Shown here: one piece after another, positions 1 through 9,480 of the stretch
Layout: the number at the start of each line of letters is the position of its first letter
How positions within the stretch are numbered: the stretch's first letter is position 1
DNA from: Pseudoalteromonas sp. FUC4
GTDB lineage: Bacteria > Pseudomonadota > Gammaproteobacteria > Enterobacterales > Alteromonadaceae
Direction of reading: 5' to 3'
DNA: 64,000 bases
NCBI RefSeq assembly: GCF_008370255.1
Contig: NZ_SEUI01000001.1
Coordinates: 618,897-682,896, forward strand
Made by a program: the position numbers and the translations under genes
The notes under the pieces: model-generated
The model's database searches: none
What the model was told of the DNA's origin: nothing
The model's input: the letters and a program-made list of their open reading frames with translations, nothing else

Positions 1-1013
1 TTTATAAAGTTAACCGCCGTAAATTAGGTTTAAATGTTAGTAAGGTTGCGATAGTAGGAGCTACAGAAGCTGGGGCAAACCTTTATCAACAAATAGCTGA
101 AAATGATGAACTAGGTTACGAGTTTGTTGGCTTTTTTGAAGATAGGAAGCCTGAAAGACTATTTAAAGATATGGATTTTAATATTGAAGGCATGATTGAT
201 AGTGCTGTACAGCATGCTAGGAATAGTCAAATTGATGTTTTGTTTATTGCTTTACCTTTAAAAGCAGAAAAACGAATTGCGGATATTCTACTTAAACTAG
301 GCGATACGACTGTAGATGTGCATTTTATTCCAGATTTTTTACTATCTAATTTAGTTCATGCTCGAATTGAGCATATCGGAAATATTGATACCTTGAGTGT
401 GTTTGAGTCTCCTTACTTGGGTGCACGACAATGGGTTAAACGAACAGAAGACATTATTCTTGCTTCTATTATCCTTTTGTTAATATCACCATTGTTACTT
501 CTTATTTCGCTCGGTATTAAGCTTACCTCTGAAGGCCCGGTACTTTTTAAACAGCATAGATATGGTTTGGCGGGCCAAAAAATAAAAGTATGGAAATTTC
601 GCTCTATGCGTGTGATGGAGGATAATTCAGTTGTTACTCAAGCAACTAAATCTGATCCAAGGGTTACTGCATTTGGTGGTTTTTTGAGACGCACAAGTTT
701 GGATGAACTACCTCAGTTCTTTAATGTTCTATTCGGCGAAATGTCAATTGTTGGCCCAAGACCTCATGCTGTTGCACATAATGAAGAGTATAGAAAAAAA
801 GTGGAGTTTTATATGCTTCGTCATAAAGTCAAACCTGGAATTACAGGTTGGGCTCAGATAAATGGCTGGCGCGGAGAAACAGATACGTTAGAAAAAATGG
901 AAAAGCGAGTTGAGTATGACTTGCAATATATTAAAAACTGGTCACTTATATTTGACCTTAAAATAGTTTATATGACTATTTTTAAGGGCTTTGTAAGCAA
1001 AAACGCTTATTAG
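1..1013 (+). CDS. Undecaprenyl-phosphate sugar-1-phosphate transferase (WcaJ/VpsL-like), 5' partial
   Basis: The reading frame is open from base 3, so the window edge cuts the N-terminal part; the first internal ATG at 171 is not the start. The enzyme transfers a hexose-1-phosphate to undecaprenyl phosphate, the first step of exopolysaccharide repeat-unit assembly at the inner membrane. Visible parts are the end of a Rossmann-like CoA-binding domain (VAIVGATEAGANLY), a hydrophobic helix (DIILASIILLLISPLLLL) and the C-terminal bacterial sugar transferase domain with KFRSM, DELPQ, VGPRP and KPGITGWAQ motifs. It is the first visible gene of an export operon ordered like vpsL-M-N-O-P. Which sugar it uses cannot be read from sequence. 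Confidence 0.9.
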   Translation, partial: YKVNRRKLGLNVSKVAIVGATEAGANLYQQIAENDELGYEFVGFFEDRKPERLFKDMDFNIEGMIDSAVQHARNSQIDVLFIALPLKAEKRIADILLKLGDTTVDVHFIPDFLLSNLVHARIEHIGNIDTLSVFESPYLGARQWVKRTEDIILASIILLLISPLLLLISLGIKLTSEGPVLFKQHRYGLAGQKIKVWKFRSMRVMEDNSVVTQATKSDPRVTAFGGFLRRTSLDELPQFFNVLFGEMSIVGPRPHAVAHNEEYRKKVEFYMLRHKVKPGITGWAQINGWRGETDTLEKMEKRVEYDLQYIKNWSLIFDLKIVYMTIFKGFVSKNAY

Positions 1014-1028
1014 GGTTAAGGGATTAAA

Positions 1029-2216
1029 ATGAAATTTAAAAATAGTACATCTATCACTTTATTAGCTGTCTTTTTTTCGTGCAATGTTTCTGCTTTAGAA
1101 CCTGCTTCAATCAAAACGGAATCAGGTGTTGATATAACACCTCTATTAGAAAGTAAGTATGAATACGATAATAATATATTTAATAGCTCTAGCAATGAAA
1201 AATCGAGTACTAAGCTAATAGTTAAGCCTTCTGTAAATTTCCAAATGATTGATGCACTCAATACTTTTTCAATAGGTACATATGTTGAAAGTGGTACTTA
1301 CTTTTCTAGTTCGGACGATAATTATTTAGATGGTGGTTTTGAGGCTGCGACTCATTTAGAGCCTTCATCTCGTGATCGTTTTGATTTTAAATACGAATAT
1401 GATTTTAAAACTGAACAACGTGGTACGGGTGTATCTGAAGGGCTATTAAATTTACTTGATGATCCTAGTGAATTTAGAGAGCAAAATGCAGACTTACGCT
1501 ATGAATTTGGAGGGATTACTTCTTCACGTTTTGCTTTGCTAGCAAATTATCAAGATATTCGATTTACCAATAATCGTAACCTAACACAGTATAGAGACTT
1601 CGATGAAAGACTCTTCGGGGGGCAATTTCTATATGCATTAAGTGCTTTAACTGATTTAACGCTAGATGCTTCATATACCGGCATTAGGTATGACTTAATT
1701 GACGAGTCTGGAGTAACTAGAGACTCAAATGTTAAAGAGCTGTTGGTCGGTGTACGCTGGGAAGCAACGGCATTAACGACCGGTGTTGCAAAAATAGGTT
1801 ATCAAAATAAGTCATTTAAAGCGTTTGAACGAGGTGATTTTAATGGGGTAAGCTGGTTAGTTGAAGCACAGTGGGCTCCTTTAAGCTATTCAACTTTTAG
1901 GTTTACATCTCAAGCAGGTGCTGTTGACCCTGATACATTTGGTGATTATATAGATCAGAAAGGTGTTTCCTTGGGGTGGGAACACACTTGGAGTCCTTTA
2001 GTAAGTACTAGTGCTATATATAGCTACACAAACGACGATTTTTCAGGTGTCGAACGTGAAGACGACTCTCAAGAACTTGTATTGTCAGTTATTCATAATA
2101 CCGCTCGTTGGTTGGAAACGAGCATGTATTATACTTATCAGGATAAAGACTCAAATCTAGAGCTCTTTAAGTTTGATAAGTCGATTGTTGGTATTAATTT
2201 TAAAGTCTCAATGTAA
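1029..2216 (+). CDS. Outer-membrane beta-barrel exopolysaccharide protein (VpsM/EpsL-like)
   Basis: A 395-residue protein with an N-terminal signal peptide ending near VSA-LEP. The rest is rich in alternating aromatic and polar strands (for example TLDASYTGIRYDL and METSMYYTYQDKD) and ends in FKVSM, as expected for an outer-membrane barrel. The segment DITPLLESKYEYDNNIF near residue 35 resembles the start of the VpsM/EpsL family found in exopolysaccharide operons. It lies 15 bases after the sugar transferase and 8 bases before the Wza-like gene, so it is probably co-transcribed. Its likely role is polymer passage or export at the outer membrane; this is inferred from family and position. Confidence 0.8.
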   Translation: MKFKNSTSITLLAVFFSCNVSALEPASIKTESGVDITPLLESKYEYDNNIFNSSSNEKSSTKLIVKPSVNFQMIDALNTFSIGTYVESGTYFSSSDDNYLDGGFEAATHLEPSSRDRFDFKYEYDFKTEQRGTGVSEGLLNLLDDPSEFREQNADLRYEFGGITSSRFALLANYQDIRFTNNRNLTQYRDFDERLFGGQFLYALSALTDLTLDASYTGIRYDLIDESGVTRDSNVKELLVGVRWEATALTTGVAKIGYQNKSFKAFERGDFNGVSWLVEAQWAPLSYSTFRFTSQAGAVDPDTFGDYIDQKGVSLGWEHTWSPLVSTSAIYSYTNDDFSGVEREDDSQELVLSVIHNTARWLETSMYYTYQDKDSNLELFKFDKSIVGINFKVSM

Positions 2217-2224
2217 GGAAAAAC

Positions 2225-2740
2225 ATGAAACATTTTTGTTTTTTAATAGTATTTTTTTTCACTAATACCATTTTAGCTAATGAAATAAATTACTTATTAG
2301 ATACAGGCGATACTATTCAAATCAAGGTTTATGGAGAAGAAGCACTATCATTAGAAACTAAAATAGGGCGTTCAGGTAAACTAAACTATCCTTTTTTGGG
2401 TGAAATAAAAATAAGTGGATTAACAGAAAAAGCCCTACAACAAAAAATATATAAAGGGCTTAAAGGTGATTACTTAATAGAGCCAACAGTGTATGTGACT
2501 GTTGTTCAATATCGTCCATTTTTTATTCATGGTGAGGTTCGCCTGCCAGGTAGCTATTCTTATCAACCCGGTATGACAGTAAATCAAGCAGTTGCTATAG
2601 CTGGCGGGTTTACTGAAAGGGCTTCAAAAGAAAAAATATTTATTTTTAAAGAAAAAAACAAGTCAAAACAAATTAATGCAACATTAGATTCAATAGTACA
2701 AGCAGGTGATACAGTAACTGTTGAACAGAGGTTTTTTTAA
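2225..2740 (+). CDS. Wza-family polysaccharide export protein (VpsN-like)
   Basis: A 171-residue periplasmic or outer-membrane protein with a signal peptide (cleavage after TNTILA). Residues about 25-95 match the polysaccharide export domain (DTGDTIQIKVYGEE, KLNYPFLGEI) and about 97-160 form one SLBB domain (FFIHGEVRLPGSYSYQPGMT, AGGFTERA). It is much shorter than E. coli Wza (about 380 residues), has a single SLBB and no lipobox cysteine, and so resembles the short VpsN-type export proteins. Its stop overlaps the start of the kinase gene by one base (TAATG), indicating translational coupling. Confidence 0.88.
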   Translation: MKHFCFLIVFFFTNTILANEINYLLDTGDTIQIKVYGEEALSLETKIGRSGKLNYPFLGEIKISGLTEKALQQKIYKGLKGDYLIEPTVYVTVVQYRPFFIHGEVRLPGSYSYQPGMTVNQAVAIAGGFTERASKEKIFIFKEKNKSKQINATLDSIVQAGDTVTVEQRFF

Positions 2741-4914
2741 TGAATACAAGTAGTAACACATTCTTAGAAACAAATAATACACTTGATTTAAAACGTTACC
2801 TTCATGCATGTATGGAGTATAAGTGGCGGTTAATATTTATTTCTTCATTAATATCAGTGATAGCTGCTTTTGTTGTAATGCAGATTAAACCAACTTACGA
2901 ATCAACAGCAACATTATTAATAGAGCCAGAACAAAAAAATGTTGTTTCGATAGATGAAATGTATGGTTTTAACACCGCTAAACGAGAATTTTACAGCACG
3001 CAATTTGAAATACTACAATCGAAATATATTGCTGAAGCCGTTATAGAAAAGCTGAATTTAATAGAGCATCCTGAATTTAACGATGAAGAAAATAACCTAT
3101 TTGGTTTGAAGGCTCTTTTTTCATCTTTTTTTGGTGAGGGTGGTACAGACGATGAGTTGGATTTAGAATATAAAATGGCACATTTAATTAATGACTTTAG
3201 GCAGAAGTTATCTGTAAAGCCAATCCAAGGTACCCAATTAGTACATATTACTTATCAGGCCTCTGATAGAAACCTTGCTGCAAAAATTGCTAATGCTATT
3301 GGTGAAGTCTATATAGAAACTCATTTAGAAGCTAAATTAGGTGTAACTCGAAGAGCAAGTGCTTGGATGAGTGAAAAAATGGCTGGACTTACAAAGCAGC
3401 TAGAGCGTTCAGAAACGGCATTTGAAAGTTTTCGCCAAAAAAATAATATTGTAGATATTGATAGTGCTGTTTTGAGAATTGATAGTGAGCTTGAAAAAAC
3501 TCAAGCTACACTGGCGATTGCTGAAAGTGATAAAAGTAAAGTTGATAGTATTCTTGAATTAATAAATAGGTTTGGTAAATCTGATTTTGAAAACCTTAAA
3601 TCACTTCCTGAAATTATCAGTCATAGCTCTATTTCAGAAGGGCGGGTGCTTTTAGAAACGGCAGAACTAAAATTTGCTGAATTATCTAAAATATATGGTC
3701 CAAAACACCCTAAATTAATAGCAGCATCTGAAGAGCTAGATATGAGAGTTGAGCAGGTAAATGCACAAATTCAATCATTAATATCAGGGATTGAGAAAGA
3801 GTCCTATACGGCAGCCCAACGTGTAAAAAGATACAGAAAAGAGCTTTCTGATATCCGTAGTAAATATAGTGATATTACTGGTTTAGATGCCAAATATACG
3901 GCTCTTAAAATTGAACTTGATACAAATCGTAATTTGTATAACACATTTTTAGAACGCTCTCGGGAAACCGAAGCTACTAGCGATTATAAAGCTAGTCCAG
4001 CTCATTTTACTGGCGTAGCAGCTGCTAGCCTTTATCCTGTTAAGCCCAATAAGAAAATGATAGTAGCTGGAGCGTTTTTCTTAAGCCTTATGTTTTTTGT
4101 TGGTTTAGTTATTTTATTTGAAATGCTTGATGACACAATAAAAAGCCCCAGTGATATTGAAAGTAAGTTATCTATGCGTATGTTAGGTATGATCCCGCTT
4201 TCAAAAAATACAGCTCTCGATATTCGTACTTTTTTTGATAAAGAACAACAGCAGTTTTCTGAAGCGGTTAGAACATTAAGGACTGGGGTTGTCTTATCGC
4301 AAATGGATGCTGAAAATAATAAAGTTATAGAAGTTACGTCTTCAATACCAGGGGAAGGTAAAACAACCACTTCTATCAATTTAGCTTTTTCTCTTGGCCA
4401 AATTGAGAAAGTATTACTAATTGATGCCGATATGCGTAAACCAAGTATATGTAAGCGCTTTGATATGCCAACTTACCACCCAGGCCTTTCAAACTTTATA
4501 GCTGGAACAGACACACTTGAAAATTGTTTATATCAAGATGAGCAAAGCGGGATAACAGTAATGCCATGTGGCCAATTACCACCTAACCCCCTAGAGCTTT
4601 TATCTAGTAACAAATTTAGTAAAGTAATAGAACAATTAAAAGAGAAATTTGACCGGATCATAATAGATACAGCACCTATTCAAGCTGTAAGTGACTCTTT
4701 AATGATTTCTAAAAGTGTAGATAGTGTAATTTATGTTGTTAAAAGTGACGATACACATTTATCAATAATAAAAAATGGAATTGGTAGATTACTACAAGAT
4801 AAAGCTAAGTTAGCAGGAGTTGTATTAAACCATGTTGATACTGATAAGGTAGCTAAAACACAAGGCTACAATGGTTACTATGACTATTATTCTTATGGAA
4901 AGAAAAACACTTAA
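2740..4914 (+). CDS. Polysaccharide co-polymerase with tyrosine autokinase domain (Wzc/VpsO-like)
   Basis: A 724-residue inner-membrane protein that controls chain length and export. The N-terminal half is a Wzz domain (first membrane helix about residues 32-50) with a coiled-coil periplasmic part; a second helix is near residue 440 (AGAFFLSLMFFVGLVILFEML). The C-terminal BY-kinase has Walker A (GEGKTT, residues 538-543), Walker A' (LLIDADMRKPS) and Walker B (IIIDTAP). A tyrosine-rich tail (GYNGYYDYYSYGKK) offers the autophosphorylation cluster. The phosphatase gene follows after a single base, so kinase and antagonist are made together. Confidence 0.93.
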   Translation: MNTSSNTFLETNNTLDLKRYLHACMEYKWRLIFISSLISVIAAFVVMQIKPTYESTATLLIEPEQKNVVSIDEMYGFNTAKREFYSTQFEILQSKYIAEAVIEKLNLIEHPEFNDEENNLFGLKALFSSFFGEGGTDDELDLEYKMAHLINDFRQKLSVKPIQGTQLVHITYQASDRNLAAKIANAIGEVYIETHLEAKLGVTRRASAWMSEKMAGLTKQLERSETAFESFRQKNNIVDIDSAVLRIDSELEKTQATLAIAESDKSKVDSILELINRFGKSDFENLKSLPEIISHSSISEGRVLLETAELKFAELSKIYGPKHPKLIAASEELDMRVEQVNAQIQSLISGIEKESYTAAQRVKRYRKELSDIRSKYSDITGLDAKYTALKIELDTNRNLYNTFLERSRETEATSDYKASPAHFTGVAAASLYPVKPNKKMIVAGAFFLSLMFFVGLVILFEMLDDTIKSPSDIESKLSMRMLGMIPLSKNTALDIRTFFDKEQQQFSEAVRTLRTGVVLSQMDAENNKVIEVTSSIPGEGKTTTSINLAFSLGQIEKVLLIDADMRKPSICKRFDMPTYHPGLSNFIAGTDTLENCLYQDEQSGITVMPCGQLPPNPLELLSSNKFSKVIEQLKEKFDRIIIDTAPIQAVSDSLMISKSVDSVIYVVKSDDTHLSIIKNGIGRLLQDKAKLAGVVLNHVDTDKVAKTQGYNGYYDYYSYGKKNT

Positions 4915-4915
4915 C

Positions 4916-5647
4916 ATGATAGATATTCATAGCCATATTATTCCTGGCATTGATGATGGGGCAAGAGATGAGGCAGAGACCTTGTCTCTTTTGCGTATGG
5001 CTCAAGATGACGGTACTACGCATATAGTAGCCACACCACATATAAATATAGGGCGTTTTGATAATGACCAAGCGTGCATTATGGATGGACTTGCTCTTTT
5101 AAAAAAAATTATAAATGAGAATAACCTAACGATTCAAGTTGCGGCTGCGTGCGAGCTCAGAATTGATGTGGAGCTCATGATTAAGCTCAAAGCAGGTCTC
5201 ATACCTGCGCTTGGTGTTTTAAAAGGGTTAAAAACGGTATTATTAGAATTTCCGCATAGCCATATTCCTCCGGGATCTGATAATTTTATTAAGTGGCTAT
5301 TTAATAACGGATATAGACCTATAATAGCCCACCCCGAGAGAAATAGAGATCTGTTAAGATCTCCCTCACTGTTGGCTCCTTTTCTCCGCTTAGGATGTTT
5401 AACGCAGGTTACTGCAGGAAGTATAACGGGTAATTTTGGCCCTGAAGTTAAGGCTTTTTCATTTGAACTATTAAAACAAAATAAAGTAACAGTCGTTGCA
5501 AGCGATGCACATAATATAAAAAGAAGACCGCCAATTTTATCTGAGGCATATAATTTTGTTGCTCATGAGTATGGAGAAGATAAGGCAATAAAGCTCTTTA
5601 AACATAACCCTCAAGCAATAACACAGACTCTATTTAATGAAAACTAA
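4916..5647 (+). CDS. PHP-type tyrosine-protein phosphatase (CpsB/YwqE family)
   Basis: The ATG at 4916 is chosen over 4871 because it begins directly with the conserved MIDIHSHIIPGIDDGA motif and lies one base after the kinase stop; the upstream start would run through the kinase tail. The 243-residue protein has PHP metal-binding motifs (DIHSH, VATPH, IAHPERN, ASDAHN). Family members dephosphorylate the tyrosine cluster of Wzc-type kinases, so it likely controls phosphorylation of the preceding gene product. Vibrio vps-II clusters, as I recall them, lack this gene between vpsO and vpsP. It overlaps the next gene by 11 bases. Confidence 0.88.
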   Translation: MIDIHSHIIPGIDDGARDEAETLSLLRMAQDDGTTHIVATPHINIGRFDNDQACIMDGLALLKKIINENNLTIQVAAACELRIDVELMIKLKAGLIPALGVLKGLKTVLLEFPHSHIPPGSDNFIKWLFNNGYRPIIAHPERNRDLLRSPSLLAPFLRLGCLTQVTAGSITGNFGPEVKAFSFELLKQNKVTVVASDAHNIKRRPPILSEAYNFVAHEYGEDKAIKLFKHNPQAITQTLFNEN

Positions 5648-6332
5648 TATTGTTTTTCCAGTTTTAAAGATGAGTATTGGACTCCTATGTTTATACCTAA
5701 TTGTTATAGCTTTTCGGTGGGGGCTTGCTAATGTTTACTATTTTCAAGCCAATTCATTTATTGATGAGTGGAATTATGAACGTAATTCACTTACGCAAAC
5801 TAGCTATAAAAAAGCGAATGGTCTAATAAAAAAAGCACTTTATTATCATCCTGATCATAATCATTATGTACATACCTACGGACGGATAATGCATTGGGGA
5901 GTAATTGCTGGAGTAGAAACAGTTTCAAACTATCAAGATGTAAAAAGTATTTACTTAGAGGCGACGATTTCAAGGCCTAATTGGTCTGAAACATGGACTG
6001 ATTTAGCTGCTCTTAATGCTTATTTATATGGCTTAACTGATGAAACTCGTGAATACATAGCTAAAGCACGTGCTACAGGACATTTTACAGAGCATGTTAT
6101 GTATACTGTAAGCCAAATCTATTTAGATAATTGGGATTACTTAAGTAATGAGGATATGCGTAATTATCTTCAAATTATTAATGACAGTTATTTAAAAGAA
6201 TATCGATTAAGACAGCAATTAGAACTTGCTAAGGATTACAACAAAGACAAAATGATTTGTGGCCTAATTAGTTCATCATCTCAAGCTAACGATAAAAGTA
6301 TTCAAAGAGTGAGTGAACAATATTGTAAATAA
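5637..6332 (+). CDS. VpsP-like exopolysaccharide operon protein
   Basis: A 231-residue protein with one N-terminal membrane helix (about residues 10-30) followed by a helical region containing TPR-like periodicity (KKANGLIKKALYYHPDHNHY, WTDLAALNAYLYGL). Overlap by 11 bases with the phosphatase gene and the vpsL-M-N-O order upstream suggest the VpsP family, whose biochemical role is not established. It is the last gene of the export operon: 648 bases without a gene follow. The family assignment rests on gene order plus general resemblance and is less sure than its neighbours. Confidence 0.65.
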   Translation: MKTNIVFPVLKMSIGLLCLYLIVIAFRWGLANVYYFQANSFIDEWNYERNSLTQTSYKKANGLIKKALYYHPDHNHYVHTYGRIMHWGVIAGVETVSNYQDVKSIYLEATISRPNWSETWTDLAALNAYLYGLTDETREYIAKARATGHFTEHVMYTVSQIYLDNWDYLSNEDMRNYLQIINDSYLKEYRLRQQLELAKDYNKDKMICGLISSSSQANDKSIQRVSEQYCK

Positions 6333-6980
6333 CCAACATTATGTAAGAGCAAAACCCACCTAAAATTAGCAATAACTTTAGCTGCATAACTGAATCCACT
6401 TAGATGTCAAAGTGGCTAACGTTACAACAATACCAGCAAGCACATGGTAATCGGTAATCCCCCCCTAAAAATAATAGAGAGCCAATCTCTTTTTACGTGA
6501 TCAAACATGTAAATAACCTAATTAGTTAGTTTCCAAAAGTATAGAGGAATATTTTATTTAAATAACAGTGATTCTCGCGCAGACAGCGATATTTGATTGC
6601 ATAAAATGTGCAAATAAATGAAAGGGGGCATTAACTTAGGGTGGCGTAAGTTTCAAGAAACATAATCCTTTTACTGATTTGTATAAATTATATATAGATA
6701 CTTTACGCCGCGAAATCAGCATAAAATTTATAGATAAACCAATTTATAGGATACTTTGTGTTATTTACGATAAGTTGTAGTAGTGAAATTTTTTATTTCT
6801 AACTATTTATCTAGTTATGCTTCAACGGATACAGCACAATTTTATTATTCAGCAAATAAATTTGTTACAAAGAGCTAAAACAGCTTACAAATGCAAACAT
6901 ATGATGTATGTTGTCGGTATCAAATAATAACAGCAGTGCAAAAACCTGTTAACACATAACGACCTCAACGGGAGATAAAT
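6333..6980. other. Gene-free junction between exopolysaccharide operon and carrageenan locus
   Basis: 648 AT-rich bases with no plausible reading frame. The only recognisable element is the operator-like palindrome at 6895-6909, 71 bases before the next gene. No transposase remnant, tRNA or clear terminator was seen. It marks the boundary between two unrelated functional blocks. Confidence 0.6.
6895..6909. promoter_or_regulatory. Operator-like palindrome, site 1
   Basis: AAACATATGATGTAT matches the reverse orientation of the AAACATCATATGTTT motif with one mismatch at the second-last base. It lies 71 bases before the clan GH-A glycosidase gene. Confidence 0.65.
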
Positions 6981-9407
6981 ATGAGACAACATCTATTAGG
7001 CTTCACACTAGCCCCCTTATTTCTATTTACAACAGCATGCTCGCAGCAAGAAAGCGTAGCTAAACTTGATAGTACAGAAACACTAAGCGCTTCTCAAAAT
7101 AGTTACGAGCAATCTGCTCTCTTAAAAATCAGTAAACTTAAAAAGCTGATGGAACAAGCTCAAGCAAAACAGATTGATGTGACTCGTGAAGAAAGCGTAG
7201 TTTGGTTTGCAGAGCAGTTTTTAAAATTTGCTAACTGGGATGAAAATAATTACGACGCTGTTGTTAAGTTATTTAGCTATGAACGTTACTACGCAGACAC
7301 AAAAGAGCAGTTAGCAAAAGATCTTCCTGATTTTGAACGTAAAAAAGTAATTCAAATTTTAGATAAAGGTATACACGATTTATCTAAAGAGCTTGCAGGT
7401 GAAATTAAACGCCGCCCTGTAAATAAAGTTGATTGGCAAAATACTAAAGCAAAAGACAATATGTTTGTAAGCAATGGTAAGCCAATATTTTTATATGACT
7501 ATTTTTCAAAAACGGTAGGGCAGCCACTTACAAATAAAGATGTTTATAACGACCATTTAGGCGCGCTCTATCATGGCGGTGAAGATTTATACCCGGTAGA
7601 TCACGACCGTGCCATTAATTCATTTTTAGTGCGTGAAGATGGCACTTTTGATGAAGAGTTAATGAAAGAGCTAACGCGTATACCTGATACCAACATTGGC
7701 TTTTTAGTTTACTGGTTAATGGGTATTCCAAAGTGGGTTGAAGAGCAAGAGCCAGAAGTTAGAAAAGGCCGTTCGTTATTTACAGGATTCGATATTGATA
7801 ACCCATTAGCGCGAGATATTTGGGGTAAAATAATTCGTAAAACGGGTGAGCTTACTAAAGGCAAAAAAGTTACTGAAGTAGGGTTTGTGTTAGCCAATGA
7901 ACCACACTGGTACGCCGAAAAAGGCCACTGGACACAAAAATTCCAAGAAATGACCAGTATTTCTTCATACACTTTAAACAAGTTTAGAAGCTGGTTAGAT
8001 AAAAAGTACCAAGGTGATATTAACGAGCTAAATGAAAACTGGGGAACGCATTTTAGCCAGTTTGCAGATGTAGCTATTGAGATACCGATTGATCCTGCGA
8101 TTAAAGGCGAGCCTAAGTGGTACGACTGGACGCGTTATAATATGGACAGAAGCACCGACTGGTTTACTTACGTTCAAAACGAACTGCATTCTGTAAATGA
8201 AGACGCCGATACCCATATAAAAATTATGCCACGCATGTTTATGGACGATTCACGCTCTGGCGGTATTGATACCGAAGCATTAGCCGAGTTAACAACCATG
8301 GTAGGGCACGATGCTAAATCATTTGGTAGTGAAAATATTCGCCCAGGTAAGTCATCTAAGTGGATTGAAAAGTACGCATATAACTGGGGCATAGTTACTA
8401 TGTTTCATGACTTTATGGAGTCAGTTGCGCCTAATAAAATTAATGTAAATTCAGAGTCTCATTTTTTATCATCGGGTCAATGGAGAGATTTAGACACACG
8501 TACAAGCTATGTACGTAGTGTTTATTGGCTTGCAACCTTACTTGGAATGGATGCCAATATGGGCTGGTTTTGGGCACGTGATCCAGATGGTTCACCAGAG
8601 GACCGTTTAGAAGGCGATCTGGACTTTTTTGACCCAGGTCTTGGCGGTGCATTTGCGGGTTCTAACAATATGCAGCCACATGTAACTAACGAAGTTACCC
8701 AAGTTATGTTTGACCTTAATAGTTTTTCTGAGGAAATTGTTGAGCTTAGAGAGCAGCGTCGTCCACTTCGTTTGTTTTACTCTGAAACAACAGCAATTAA
8801 TACAAACGATTATATGACCAAAGGATACGAGCTTTATGAAAATTTATTTTTTGAAGGTTTCCCGCTTGGCTTTGCAACTAAAGATGTAATCGAAAAGCAA
8901 GACAATAACAACTGGGATGCCATACTGGTTTATCGCAATAACTTTGTTACAGATGAAGAGTTTAAAGCGCTTCAAGGGTATTTAAACAAAGGCGGTACCG
9001 TTATTTTAGACTCAGCGCAAAGCTTGTCTTTAGACGAGTACGGGCATCCGCGTAAGGCTAAGTTAGTTGCCAGTAAAGGTAAGCTTATTGTTATGCCAAA
9101 AGGAGCAGACGTTGAAGCTATTAAGCAAACTGCACTTGCAGAGGTTTCGGGTAGTACGCCTGATGTTGTTGTAAAAGTAGATAATGGTGAGTCATTTAAA
9201 ACCACAACATGGCGTACCGTTAAGCAAGACAATGGTAGTTACCTGGTTAATATTTTAAATTTAGGCCACACAACAGCAACCGTTGATCTGTCGCTTAAAA
9301 ATGGTGAATCTATTCAAGTTAAAAACTTAATGACGAGTAATAAAATGAACGCCAGCTTTGACATTCCTTCTGAGGGTATCTTGCTTGTTGAAGTTACAGC
9401 TCAATAA
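6981..9407 (+). CDS. Clan GH-A glycoside hydrolase lipoprotein (GH42/GH167-like, probable exo-beta-galactosidase)
   Basis: An 808-residue lipoprotein with signal peptide and lipobox (LFTTAC, Cys20). Clan GH-A features are visible: the acid/base motif NEP at residues 306-308 (Glu307) and a candidate nucleophile Glu492 in NVNSESH. After the TIM barrel comes a Rossmann-like region (RRPLRLFYSETTAI, NWDAILVYRNN) like the trimerisation domain of GH42-type beta-galactosidases, then a small beta domain. Related enzymes occur in Pseudoalteromonas carrageenan loci, where they are thought to act on neocarrageenan oligosaccharides. The substrate is inferred from context; the precise GH family needs a profile search. 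Start supported by GGGAG eight bases upstream. Confidence 0.75.
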   Translation: MRQHLLGFTLAPLFLFTTACSQQESVAKLDSTETLSASQNSYEQSALLKISKLKKLMEQAQAKQIDVTREESVVWFAEQFLKFANWDENNYDAVVKLFSYERYYADTKEQLAKDLPDFERKKVIQILDKGIHDLSKELAGEIKRRPVNKVDWQNTKAKDNMFVSNGKPIFLYDYFSKTVGQPLTNKDVYNDHLGALYHGGEDLYPVDHDRAINSFLVREDGTFDEELMKELTRIPDTNIGFLVYWLMGIPKWVEEQEPEVRKGRSLFTGFDIDNPLARDIWGKIIRKTGELTKGKKVTEVGFVLANEPHWYAEKGHWTQKFQEMTSISSYTLNKFRSWLDKKYQGDINELNENWGTHFSQFADVAIEIPIDPAIKGEPKWYDWTRYNMDRSTDWFTYVQNELHSVNEDADTHIKIMPRMFMDDSRSGGIDTEALAELTTMVGHDAKSFGSENIRPGKSSKWIEKYAYNWGIVTMFHDFMESVAPNKINVNSESHFLSSGQWRDLDTRTSYVRSVYWLATLLGMDANMGWFWARDPDGSPEDRLEGDLDFFDPGLGGAFAGSNNMQPHVTNEVTQVMFDLNSFSEEIVELREQRRPLRLFYSETTAINTNDYMTKGYELYENLFFEGFPLGFATKDVIEKQDNNNWDAILVYRNNFVTDEEFKALQGYLNKGGTVILDSAQSLSLDEYGHPRKAKLVASKGKLIVMPKGADVEAIKQTALAEVSGSTPDVVVKVDNGESFKTTTWRTVKQDNGSYLVNILNLGHTTATVDLSLKNGESIQVKNLMTSNKMNASFDIPSEGILLVEVTAQ

Positions 9408-9417
9408 ATAGTTTTTT

Positions 9418-9446
9418 AGCGGGTACATACCTATGTGCTCGCTTTT
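9418..9446 (+). terminator. Possible weak hairpin terminator
   Basis: Inverted repeat AGCG-GTACAT / ATGTGC-CGCT followed by four Ts, between the GH-A gene and the kappa-carrageenase gene. It may attenuate transcription between them; no operator copy precedes the carrageenase. Confidence 0.4.
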
Positions 9447-9480
9447 CAATTAACACGATACATTAAGTTGTGGATAGCAA

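Noticed and set aside
6333-6980. Remnant of a transposase or phage at the junction of the two loci.
   Set aside because: No frame or terminal repeat supporting this could be found in either strand.
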